DNA from: DAOUMU01 sp034409055
GTDB lineage: Bacteria; Chloroflexota; Anaerolineae; 4572-78; J111
Assembly (NCBI GenBank): GCA_034409055.1
Contig: DAOUMU010000554.1
Coordinates: forward strand, 1 to 16,541
Length of the DNA stretch: 16,541 bases
Direction of reading: 5' to 3'
Shown: positions 7,576 through 13,838 of the stretch, piece by piece
Position numbering within the stretch: the stretch's first letter is position 1
How the letters are laid out: each line of letters opens with the position of its first letter
Made by a program: the position numbers and the translations under genes
The notes under the pieces: model-generated
Told to the model about the DNA's origin: nothing
Database searches by the model: none
What the model saw: only the letters and a program-made list of their open reading frames with translations

Positions 7576-8630
7576 TGAACCACCCCTCGCTGACGCAAAT
7601 AGGGAATGACCACTCGCTCCAGGGGCCATTCGGCCAGGACATGGGTATAGGTTGCCCCTCGCCTGGCACAAGCCAACTGCAACTCAGCACACCAGCGGCG
7701 CACCCGTAGCCGGTACTGGGCTATGACCCGCTCATCGAGATAAAAGGGCAGGCTATCCCCCGTCTCGACATCTTGCAAATCAAAATCACCTTCAAACGTA
7801 GGATGCATTTCCTGTTCCGTGAGCAGATGCATGACCAATACTTGCCAGTAGGGGGGGGGGAAATGACGCAATCCTTCGGCCAGGGCCAGCCCCCATCTGC
7901 CCTTATCGCTCACCTCAAAAGGACCGGCTGAAGCCTCGACTCCACCGGCTGAGGAATTAAGGGAAACGGTGGTGGTATCAAACAGGTCTGAGATAAGCAC
8001 CAGCAAGCCACCACCCGGCTGAGTACGGGCATAAGCGGCCAGATTGTGAGCCAGGCCCCCCCCGGCCAGGTCTTTGTCTGCCAAAGAGGGAGCCGGAGCA
8101 ATTGCCGTCAAAAATTTCAGAGCAGATATAACCTGCCGTTTCCCCTGGGTCGGGCCGAAACTCTGGTCAAGCGTATGGGTAAAGGGGGTCATTTGCAAAC
8201 GTTCGCCACCAGCCAGGGCGAGATATCCCAAAGCTCCGGCCAGTCGCCGGGCTCCGTCCCACTTGTTGGATGAGGCGGGGACTGACCTTGAAGACTGGCC
8301 CGATTCCCAGGCCATGGAGCGACTACGGTCGAGCAGGATATGAATGTTGACGCTCTGAGTGGCTTCGCCCAATTTGACAAACAACTCTTCGTGACGGGCA
8401 TAGGCATTCCAGTCGACGTGGCGCAGGTCATCGCCCGTGGAATAAGGCCGATGATCGCTAAAATCAAGAGCAGGGCGCAGGTTGCGGCTACGTCGCTCAC
8501 CCAACAGCCCTCCTCGGAGCGAAGGCACGGTGCGAAAATTAAGGCGCTCCAAGCGGCGCAGAAATGCCTCGTCAAAGAGGGGTAAGGAGGGTGATGGTTT
8601 TCGGTTGCGATTAAAAATATTTAGACGCAT
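7572..8630 (-). CDS. DUF58 family protein with a VWA-like fold
   Basis: The protein has 352 residues from the ATG at 8630. The longer frame to 8735 is rejected because its extra 35 residues are translated tandem repeat (NTQHATRT). The DUF58 signature is clear at 56-89 (DFSDHRPYSTGDDLRHVDWN, then YARHEELFVKLGE), and a MIDAS-like DRSRS follows at 101-105. Members pair with MoxR ATPases in this type of cluster. Two oddities stand out. Residues 226-236 (SSAGGVEASAG) are encoded by an interspersed repeat also found in the 510-residue protein upstream. Residues 257-260 (FPPP) are encoded across a run of ten Cs at 7851-7860. No Shine-Dalgarno precedes the ATG; heptamer repeats abut it. The stop overlaps the next gene (ATGA). 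Confidence 0.9.
   Translation of the reverse strand: MRLNIFNRNRKPSPSLPLFDEAFLRRLERLNFRTVPSLRGGLLGERRSRNLRPALDFSDHRPYSTGDDLRHVDWNAYARHEELFVKLGEATQSVNIHILLDRSRSMAWESGQSSRSVPASSNKWDGARRLAGALGYLALAGGERLQMTPFTHTLDQSFGPTQGKRQVISALKFLTAIAPAPSLADKDLAGGGLAHNLAAYARTQPGGGLLVLISDLFDTTTVSLNSSAGGVEASAGPFEVSDKGRWGLALAEGLRHFPPPYWQVLVMHLLTEQEMHPTFEGDFDLQDVETGDSLPFYLDERVIAQYRLRVRRWCAELQLACARRGATYTHVLAEWPLERVVIPYLRQRGVVQ
7923..7952. repeat. In-frame GVEASAG repeat inside the DUF58 gene
   Basis: These 30 bases are identical to 10063-10092 in another gene of the same operon. They encode SAGGVEASAG in a predicted loop between the strand LVLISDLFD and the helix GLALAEGLRHF. They end in the near-palindromic word ACCGGCTGA. 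Confidence 0.8.
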
Positions 8631-8633
8631 AGT

Positions 8634-8784
8634 GCGTGTTGCGTGTTGCGTGTTGCGTGTCGCGTAAGATAACCTTGGAACGACGAACGGCGAACCCACA
8701 GGGCAGGCGACGAATGGCGAACGACGAACGACCAAGAACCAACCTGCAACCCTGCGACCTGCAACCTTGCAACCTTGCTACCTG
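8634..8784. repeat. Composite short tandem repeats between DUF2905 and DUF58 genes
   Basis: This gap is filled with short degenerate repeats. From the DUF58 side come four near-perfect GCGTGTT heptamers (8634-8663), then CGAACGA-type units (about 8680-8735), then 7-8 bp units of the ACCTGCA/ACCTTGCA type that run up to the stop codon of the DUF2905 gene. Frames across it (QPCDLQPCNLATC and similar) are translated repeat, not genes. I see no promoter or Shine-Dalgarno. Confidence 0.75.
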
Positions 8785-9012
8785 CTACCTAAACAACTTG
8801 CTTATCAACGAGAGCACAACACTCAATACGATACTGACAATAATCATCGTCGTGATGGGGAAAAAGCAGCTAAACCCCGGCCGCTCGATTCTGATATCAC
8901 CAGGTAGGCGGCCAAACCAACTTAACTTATCTCCGGCGAACCACAGCAGGAGACCAACAACCACCAAGATCAGGCCAAGGCCAACGACTGCTTTGCCTAA
9001 ATTTTCCATCAT
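8785..9012 (-). CDS. DUF2905 family small membrane protein
   Basis: The 75-residue protein has two hydrophobic helices (about 7-25 and 52-72) linked by LSWFGRLPGDIRIERPGF and a following FFPITT. This is the signature of the DUF2905 family, whose members are small bacterial inner-membrane proteins of unknown function. It starts 9 bp after the stop of the 510-residue protein. The annotated start is the first of two adjacent ATGs; a weak GAG lies 5 bases before the second, so translation may begin at 9009. Confidence 0.9.
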   Translation of the reverse strand: MMENLGKAVVGLGLILVVVGLLLWFAGDKLSWFGRLPGDIRIERPGFSCFFPITTMIIVSIVLSVVLSLISKLFR

Positions 9013-9021
9013 TACTCAACA

Positions 9022-10554
9022 TCAGGGCGTAAAGTAACGCCGAATGATTTCCCGTTTTTCCCAGGGATAGGTCAAGGGATCGGGTCCCAGATCGGTCGCC
9101 CCATTGACTGATTGGCGAGCGAAGGGCGAGTCTTCAGTACGGGCCTGACCAGCTTCAGCCTCAAGCTCGGCCGGCTGTAGAACCCGCTCGTCGACCAGTA
9201 AAGGATCACTTTCTAGCTCCAGCGGCTGTCCCTCTATGGCCAGCCGTTCTTCCTCGGTGGGTTGAGTAGTATCGTCAATATCGTTTCCATCGCCGGGACC
9301 GTTGCCTGACTCACCGGGCCGATCTTGACTTTCCTGCTCCTGAGCGTCCTGGCTTTCATCCGCCTGAGCTTGATCCAATTCACCCGGTTCGTCACTCTCC
9401 TCTGGCTGGACCTGAGCCGTTTCCTGCGGGGCTTCCTCAATCGAGTCCAAGGTTTCGGCCATCTCTTCCAGGGCTTGACCGGCTCCGCGCAAGTCATCTC
9501 TACCCAAAGCCTCGCTGCCAGCCAACAACGACTGAGTCAAACCGGGAGCGTCATTGCCAATATTATCGGCGGCTTCTTGCAAGGCATCTCCTAACCCGGC
9601 TCGAGCCTCTTCAGAGAGGCCCTCAAGTTGATCAGCCAGGCGACGTAGCCCTTCAGCAGCACCACCCAAATCACCCCGATCAATGGCCTCGGCCACAGAC
9701 CGGGTAATAGCCTGATCGCGCAAAGCATCGGCCAGCATTTGCAAAGCACGTTGCACCTGTTCCTGGCTAAATGCCTGCACTTGTATCTCCGGCTGGAAAG
9801 GCGGTGGGAACAATTGGGGGATGGGGGGGATAACCTCATCGGCCCCGGGTTCCTGGCCAGGGGGCGGGAGGGCCACCGGGGTGGCATTAGGAAGCTGGGG
9901 CGTAAGGGCGTCAAGCATGAGCAGGGCGCTCAACAAAGCCGATACGCCTATCAAGGCTTGCATTTCCAGCCAAAGCGGGCGATTAAAGATACGTATTCTG
10001 CGGCGCAGGCTAATAACGAGATGAACTGTTTCCTGTAGGAGGCGTTGCACGACGAGGTTTTCACCGGCTGAAGCCTCGACTCCACCGGCTGAAGTCTTGA
10101 CTCCGGCTGAAGCCTCGACTCCACCGGCTGAAGCCGGGACTACGGCTGAAGCCTCGACTCCAGAGGTGTCTGGCCTGTGACTGACCTCAAAAGCAGTAAT
10201 TAACTGGGCTCGAAGCCCCAGACGCTCGTCTAAACGATAAGCTATTTTCTTGAGGCGAATGGGGCGCATCGGCCACAGAATGGAGAGTAGGCCAACCAGC
10301 AGCATCGGGCCGACCCAATAATACCAACGTATGGACCAATCCCCCCAGAGGTAGCCGGCCATAAAAATTGTAGGGACCAGCAAGGCCAGCCAGATGGCAC
10401 GGACCAGCCACTGCAGGACTCGCCGCCACCAGAAAGCGGCTCGCAAGCGGCGCAGAGATCTAAGAAGGGGATTGGGGGTTGGGAGTTGGGAGTTGGGAGT
10501 TGGGAGTTGGGGATTGGGGGCCAGGGAGGAAATGGATCGTCGATGGTGTCTCAC
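9022..10554 (-). CDS. Membrane protein with acidic Gln-rich C-terminal region, function unknown
   Basis: The 510-residue protein begins with GTG at 10554, overlapping the upstream stop as GTGA; GAGGT lies about 10 bases before it. Predicted membrane helices are near 46-67, 77-95 and 196-215. The long C-terminal part is helical and then acidic and low in complexity (residues ~390-440 rich in Q, E, D, G), and is probably extracytoplasmic. It recalls the DUF4175-like proteins of MoxR/VWA clusters, but I cannot assign the family firmly. Two segments come from repeats: residues 13-29 (PNPQLPTPNSQLPTPNP) from a GTTGGGA tandem array, and residues ~130-164 (repeated GVEASAG) from the in-frame 21-bp element. 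It may be a scaffold for the operon's complex. Confidence 0.7.
   Translation of the reverse strand: MRHHRRSISSLAPNPQLPTPNSQLPTPNPLLRSLRRLRAAFWWRRVLQWLVRAIWLALLVPTIFMAGYLWGDWSIRWYYWVGPMLLVGLLSILWPMRPIRLKKIAYRLDERLGLRAQLITAFEVSHRPDTSGVEASAVVPASAGGVEASAGVKTSAGGVEASAGENLVVQRLLQETVHLVISLRRRIRIFNRPLWLEMQALIGVSALLSALLMLDALTPQLPNATPVALPPPGQEPGADEVIPPIPQLFPPPFQPEIQVQAFSQEQVQRALQMLADALRDQAITRSVAEAIDRGDLGGAAEGLRRLADQLEGLSEEARAGLGDALQEAADNIGNDAPGLTQSLLAGSEALGRDDLRGAGQALEEMAETLDSIEEAPQETAQVQPEESDEPGELDQAQADESQDAQEQESQDRPGESGNGPGDGNDIDDTTQPTEEERLAIEGQPLELESDPLLVDERVLQPAELEAEAGQARTEDSPFARQSVNGATDLGPDPLTYPWEKREIIRRYFTP
10062..10161. repeat. Tandem in-frame 21-bp repeat (GVEASAG units)
   Basis: On the coding strand about five units of 18-21 bp occur. 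The best is GGAGTCGAGGCTTCAGCCGG plus one T, encoding GVEASAG. Variants give VPASAG and VKTSAG. All unit lengths are multiples of three, so the reading frame is kept. The core CCGGCTTCAGCCGG is a near-perfect palindrome. Bases 10063-10092 are identical to 7923-7952. Confidence 0.85.
10468..10517. repeat. GTTGGGA heptamer tandem array inside a coding region
   Basis: About four GTTGGGA heptamers plus degenerate GGGGATTG flanks occupy the 5' end of the 510-residue protein gene. Read on the coding strand they give the peptide QLPTPNSQLPTPN. The array lies just after the GTG start, before the first membrane helix. Confidence 0.8.
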
Positions 10555-12038
10555 GTAAATTCTACCTCAAGAGGGTTAGCAGTCAAACGATTAATAGCCC
10601 GCCGCAGGCCGTTGAAGAGGAGTATAGCCAGGCCGACAGCCAGCATAGCATAGGCAAGTAGGCTTTGTCGCCGGGCCGATTGAAACAAAAGCTGGTTTCC
10701 TCGCTCGGCTGCGGCTTGATTGTTCAGAGATTGGAGGAGCACTGTGGCCTCATGGATCTCATTTTCGGCTTCAATAAAGCGCAGTGAGTCGAGTAACTGC
10801 TGGCCACGATTTAACCGCTCAAGGGCCTCCTGGCCAAGCTGGGCCCGATGAAGATAAATTTGTATTTCGGGGATACGCTCCCGATAGCCTAAGGCCTCAT
10901 AAGCGGCAATGGCTGCATTGCTTTTGGCAATGGTCAGGGCATAGTCACCTGCTTGCAAAGCCTGCCGGGCTTCATCGGCCATCGCGCCGGCAGCTTGTCC
11001 CTGGTGAGCCTGGGCCAGCAGCAACTCGGCCTCGGTCAACCTATCAACCTGATCGGTCGTTTCAAGCAGAGCAATAATCTGTGCCAGTTCGGTGGCAGCG
11101 TCGGAGTAAGCGCCCTTATTGACCAGTTCCGTGACCCGGCTGAGGTCATAAGCATAGATGGCGTTAATTTGCCAGCGTCCATCAAAATATTCAGGCAAAT
11201 AGAGCAACCATTCTGCTTCCAATTCATCGGCCGATTTGCCGTAAGCAGTCTCAAGGGCAGTGCGATAGCCGGGCTGGCGGGCAGAGGCTTTGAGAAACTC
11301 TAAAAATGCAGGTAGGCCGTAACGATCTACCAGAAAAGAGATAATGGAAAGGGTTTGGGGATAAGCAACCTGGGGGTCGCTGTAAACCCGTTCTGCCTGA
11401 TCCAGGTCGGCCCAGGTCAAGAGACGATTCTGCTCAAGGGCCTGGCGCAGTAAGGCCGGCTCGTAATCGGCCCGGTCAGTTGGTTTTTCAAGATATTGAG
11501 CCACACCTTCCTGAAAGCCGGCTGTGAGCTTGCCGTCGGACAGTGAGGAGGCAAAAAAGTGGGTCAGTTCATGGCGGATGTTGTTGACCAGTTCTTCTTC
11601 GGGCAGGCCCTCGGTGCGGGGGAGGGCAATGGCAATTTCTTCCCTGGTATTAAGGGCGTGGGCAATGACACCGGTTAAACGCTCGGCCAGGGGATTAACC
11701 TCATAATAACTTTCTTCGGTGGGGAAGAGGCGTAAATTGATCGGGAGGGTCAACTCGACTGCAAAAACCGTAGCCAGGTCGTTATAAACCCGGTCAACAA
11801 AGGCGGCATATCGTTCCGCTTGTTCAATACCACAGGCACAGGCAACCGGCTGACCATCGACCTGGATGCTGTCAGCGTAAACGATAATAAATTTTTCTGT
11901 GGTCAACTCCTGCCAGTCGATGACTTTTGCTTCAGTATCCGGCTCCTGGGCATAGACCGGATTGAGGAGCCAGCTCCAAAGGAGGGGCCAGAGCAGCAGG
12001 AGGAGCAGTGTCTTTTTTGGCAAGAAAATCGTTCTCAT
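10551..12038 (-). CDS. Exported zinc metallopeptidase-like protein (peptidase MA type), membrane anchored
   Basis: The 495-residue protein has a signal peptide at 1-30 (KK, long Leu/Trp core, VYA before QEPD). The gluzincin motif HELTH (H156, E157, H160) is followed by E177 in GFQEGVAQYLE as the likely third zinc ligand. This matches peptidase MA-like proteins. The second half (about 290-450) is helical and coiled-coil or TPR-like, and a membrane helix near 458-476 anchors the C-terminus, leaving a short cytoplasmic tail. All metal-binding residues are present, so activity is plausible; the substrate is unknown. It heads the seven-gene set and overlaps the next gene by 4 bp (GTGA). The ATG directly follows three AACACGC-type heptamers with no Shine-Dalgarno. 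Confidence 0.85.
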   Translation of the reverse strand: MRTIFLPKKTLLLLLLWPLLWSWLLNPVYAQEPDTEAKVIDWQELTTEKFIIVYADSIQVDGQPVACACGIEQAERYAAFVDRVYNDLATVFAVELTLPINLRLFPTEESYYEVNPLAERLTGVIAHALNTREEIAIALPRTEGLPEEELVNNIRHELTHFFASSLSDGKLTAGFQEGVAQYLEKPTDRADYEPALLRQALEQNRLLTWADLDQAERVYSDPQVAYPQTLSIISFLVDRYGLPAFLEFLKASARQPGYRTALETAYGKSADELEAEWLLYLPEYFDGRWQINAIYAYDLSRVTELVNKGAYSDAATELAQIIALLETTDQVDRLTEAELLLAQAHQGQAAGAMADEARQALQAGDYALTIAKSNAAIAAYEALGYRERIPEIQIYLHRAQLGQEALERLNRGQQLLDSLRFIEAENEIHEATVLLQSLNNQAAAERGNQLLFQSARRQSLLAYAMLAVGLAILLFNGLRRAINRLTANPLEVEFT

Positions 12039-12063
12039 TGCGTGTTGCGTGTTGCGTGTTGCG
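12039..12063. repeat. GCGTGTT heptamers in the leader of the peptidase gene
   Basis: Three perfect GCGTGTT units (12041-12061) and a partial fourth abut the start codon of the peptidase gene. The same heptamer abuts the DUF58 start 3.4 kb away. Confidence 0.8.
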
Positions 12064-12091
12064 TCCCTTCTACTGACTATAGACTACCGAC

Positions 12092-12120
12092 ATTATACCA
12101 GACAGCGGCAAATATGAAAA
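12092..12120 (-). promoter_or_regulatory. Extended -10 promoter of the peptidase-VWA-MoxR operon
   Basis: On the minus strand TGGTATAAT (12100-12092) matches an extended -10 element. TTTTCA (12120-12115) is a four-of-six -35 at 17 bp spacing. Transcription would start near 12085, about 47 bp before the ATG at 12038, and the transcript leader would carry the heptamer repeats. Confidence 0.6.
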
Positions 12121-12129
12121 CAGTCTCAA

Positions 12130-12531
12130 GTGGTGGCTGCCGCAAGACCTAAAATTACGCATAATCGGTTCGGTACTCTACCGGCTGGCCAAAGCCTTGA
12201 AATCATTGGCCACAATGCCGACTCTTCCTGGTGGCAAGTGTCTACCCCTGACGGTCCAGGCTGGATTGCCGCCAGTGTTACGACAGCCAGCAATGTTGAT
12301 GATAGCATACCAATAGCCGATGCTCCCCCGCCGCCAGTTCAGGAAGTACCCCCAACAGAATCGCCCCCGCCAACAGAAGCACCGGCAGAGTCACCTGAGT
12401 CGCTTACCTTAAATCTAATCGAAGTAACCTCACCTGTACCAGCAGGTAGTAACGCCACTGTAACTATTGAAACTGCACCGGGAGCAAGTTGCTCAATTGT
12501 GGTGAATTACAAATCTGGACGAAATCCGTGA
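12130..12531 (+). pseudogene. Remnant of an SH3b-domain extracytoplasmic protein
   Basis: This frame reads as the second half of a bacterial SH3 domain (GTLPAGQSLEII, then NADSSWWQVSTPDGPGWI). A Pro/Glu-rich linker follows (about residues 62-93), then the start of a beta-sandwich-like domain (VPAGSNATVTIETAPGASCS) that stops abruptly at YKSGRNP. There is no signal peptide, the usual NVRSGPG start of the SH3b fold is missing, an in-frame stop lies at 12115, and no ribosome binding site precedes the GTG. Both ends therefore look lost. It is probably the middle of a larger cell-surface protein gene, broken when neighbouring DNA was rearranged or inserted. A short expressed protein is possible but less likely. 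Confidence 0.55.
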
Positions 12532-12545
12532 TTTAGGCAAGGCTG

Positions 12546-12554
12546 TGGTATAAT
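12546..12554 (+). promoter_or_regulatory. Extended -10 promoter of the toxin-antitoxin pair
   Basis: TGGTATAAT matches an extended -10 element and lies 44 bp before the GTG start of the first gene. No good -35 is visible, as is common for extended -10 promoters. Eleven bases, TGGTATAATGT, are shared with the operon promoter on the other strand near 12092. Confidence 0.6.
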
Positions 12555-12598
12555 GTATAGAAATTCTCAGGACTTATTGGTTGCGTAAGGAGAATATC

Positions 12599-12916
12599 GT
12601 GCCTAAATTAACCTATGAAAATGAACTGCCGTCTGCGGACAAGTTCCAAAAGGCATTGGCCGAAGCAATGGCGAACACGAATCCCGTTGATGATTTGCTA
12701 GAGTTAGCCAACGACTTATGGGAATTTGAGCAAAAATATCAAATGCCGTCCGCAGATTTTCATGAAAAATATCAAACAGGCTCGCTCGATGATGAATTGC
12801 AGCACTGTATTGAATGGGTAGCAACGTATGACTTTTTTATAAAAACCAAACGCAAGCTAGAAGCAGCCTTGATGCGGGCTGCTGTTCAGCCGGAGCTTGT
12901 TGAGCCATCATCATGA
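12599..12916 (+). CDS. Putative antitoxin partner of a TumE-type module
   Basis: The 105-residue acidic, mostly helical protein starts at GTG (12599) with AAGGAG six bases upstream, the best ribosome binding site in this region. The frame extends 18 bases further to a TTG, which lies before the Shine-Dalgarno and is rejected. The region PSADFHEKYQTGSLDDELQHCIEWVATYDF resembles small proteins encoded beside TumE/DUF6516 genes. I see no clear DNA-binding domain. The stop overlaps the next start (ATGA), so the two are coupled. The role as antitoxin is inferred from gene order (small acidic protein first), overlap and the partner's family. Confidence 0.6.
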   Translation: MPKLTYENELPSADKFQKALAEAMANTNPVDDLLELANDLWEFEQKYQMPSADFHEKYQTGSLDDELQHCIEWVATYDFFIKTKRKLEAALMRAAVQPELVEPSS

Positions 12917-13314
12917 GCCTTTACCATTATCTGGTACGTTTGGAAACAGTTCTCCATTCTCGCCAGGATATTAACGTAGAGCTGTTACAGATTGACGTCG
13001 TAACTATCGGCGTTAAATTCAGCAGTGAGTTGCGTTTTTATGATGGTTCACGCCTCAGTATTGCCGAGCAATTGGAGCCGGTTGGAAAACGGGACTATAT
13101 CCGGGTCGCTTACAAATTTCACTACCAAGACAAGGATGGCAACCTGATTTTTCGCTATGACAATTCCCCTCATTATCCCCACTTACCTATCTTTCCGGCC
13201 CATAAACATATTGGGGACTTTATCGTTGAAGCTGAACCACCAGATTTGAATGACGTACTGACTGAGATTGACGCAATCATTTATCCTGCTTCGGAGGCAA
13301 ATAATTCTGAATGA
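12913..13314 (+). CDS. TumE/DUF6516-like toxin-family protein
   Basis: The 133-residue cytoplasmic protein starts at the ATG inside the ATGA overlap with the preceding gene. Residues ~55-120 carry the family-like pattern: DGSRLSIAEQ, then YKFHYQDKDGNLIFRYDNSPHY, PIFPAHKHIGDF, and EPPDLNDVLTEID at the end. The HYQD, RYDN and HKH clusters are the likely functional residues. These proteins are classed with TumE, the toxin component of a type II-like system. The biochemical activity of this branch is not evident from sequence. Length agrees with the family. Base composition is more AT-rich than in the operon to the left, in line with acquisition. Confidence 0.7.
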   Translation: MSLYHYLVRLETVLHSRQDINVELLQIDVVTIGVKFSSELRFYDGSRLSIAEQLEPVGKRDYIRVAYKFHYQDKDGNLIFRYDNSPHYPHLPIFPAHKHIGDFIVEAEPPDLNDVLTEIDAIIYPASEANNSE

Positions 13315-13317
13315 CAG

Positions 13318-13581
13318 GCGAAGGAAACGTCACATTTGGAAGCAAACAGGATATAACAGCGGATGGGCAGGATTGAGCGGATAGTGGCGGGAGGGTTACG
13401 GATTTGGGATGGGCGTATGTAATCGTTGGGGAGGTGAAGGAAGGATGAAGGATGAGGGATGAGGGGTTGGGGGTTGGGGAGTGGGGATTGTGAATGTGAA
13501 TTGTGAAGTGGAGGGTGAAGGATGAACCCCACCGGGGCAGGTGATGAGGGGTGAGGGCAGTAGTGAGGTGGGGGTGCTCCG
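13318..13581. repeat. Low-complexity intergenic region with GGATGA/GGGTTGG tandem repeats
   Basis: After the TumE-like gene, the plus strand is G-rich and built from degenerate 6-8 bp units (GAAGGATGA, GAGGGATGAG, GGGGTTGGGG, GTGAATGTGAATTGTGAA) from about 13430 to 13570. It has the same style as the heptamer arrays elsewhere in the window. Minus-strand frames across it are rich in Pro, Ser and His and are artefacts. I see no gene. Confidence 0.65.
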
Positions 13582-13701
13582 AGGCTCAATCACGCGGCCT
13601 GTACTCTCGCTTACCCTGGCTTCGGACGCTCGCGGTTTTGCCCACAGGGTTCGCTACTGGCCTGTTGGCTAAACTTTAGCCAGGTGGGACTTGCACCCAC
13701 C
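13582..13701 (-). ncRNA. Probable group II intron domain I fragment
   Basis: Read on the minus strand, a hairpin GGTGGG/CCCACC around TGCAAGT is followed by a TGGCTAAA/TTTAGCCA hairpin. Then come AGTAGCGAACCCTGTGGGC, AAAACCGCGAGCG and GAAGCCAGGGTAAGCGAGA. This order (GTGCAAGTCCC, GAACCCTGTGG..AAA, CAGGGTAAGCGA) resembles domain I of bacterial group II introns. No GTGYG 5' end, no reverse transcriptase and no domain V are visible, so it would be a dead fragment. It could alternatively be an unrelated hairpin-rich intergenic repeat. Confidence 0.45.
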
Positions 13702-13721
13702 GAGCAACTTTAGTGAATTTC

Positions 13722-13737
13722 TTAAACGCGCGTTTAA
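13722..13737. repeat. Perfect 16-bp palindrome
   Basis: TTAAACGCGCGTTTAA is a perfect palindrome in otherwise non-coding DNA between the intron-like fragment and the TIR gene. It could be a dimeric regulator site, but no regulator gene is adjacent. Confidence 0.5.
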
Positions 13738-13777
13738 TCCCATCACTCTGGGCTTATCTTGGCGCGACAATTTTATT

Positions 13778-13788
13778 GTTAGATTGAC
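13778..13788 (-). other. attC R''-like half-site after the TIR gene
   Basis: On the minus strand ATCTAAC (13784-13778) fits the attC R'' consensus RYYYAAC and lies 54 bp after the TIR gene stop. Bases 13778-13788 (GTTAGATTGAC) are the exact inverse of 15325-15335 at the other side of the same gene, as expected when a cassette's R'' pairs with its own 5' end. I find no matching L' and R' boxes further along, so the site appears truncated. Confidence 0.45.
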
Positions 13789-13838
13789 CTTTTGGGAGCA
13801 GTTAAGAGTTGATATTTAAAGTTAACATAAGCTCATAG

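Noticed and set aside
7576..7671. Longer start for the BatA-like VWA protein
   Set aside because: It would lie inside the DUF58 gene in another frame. The ATG at 7575 has a good ribosome binding site, forms an ATGA overlap and starts at the conserved N-terminal helix.
8631..8735. N-terminal extension of the DUF58 protein (35 extra residues)
   Set aside because: The extra residues are translated tandem repeats and flanking non-coding DNA; the conserved protein starts at the ATG at 8630.
8636..9037. Plus-strand frame of 133 codons over the repeat region
   Set aside because: It is translated heptamer repeats plus the antisense of the DUF2905 gene.
10062..10161. GVEASAG repeats as a functional structural repeat domain
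   Set aside because: The same DNA word occurs in an unrelated protein in the same operon, so a mobile or interspersed DNA repeat explains it better than protein-level repeats.
13430..13580. Possible CRISPR array
   Set aside because: The units are 6-8 bp and contiguous with no regular unique spacers, and no cas gene is present.
13281..13593. Two minus-strand Pro/Ser/His-rich frames
   Set aside because: They read through low-complexity GGATGA/GGGTTGG repeats and have no domain or ribosome binding site.
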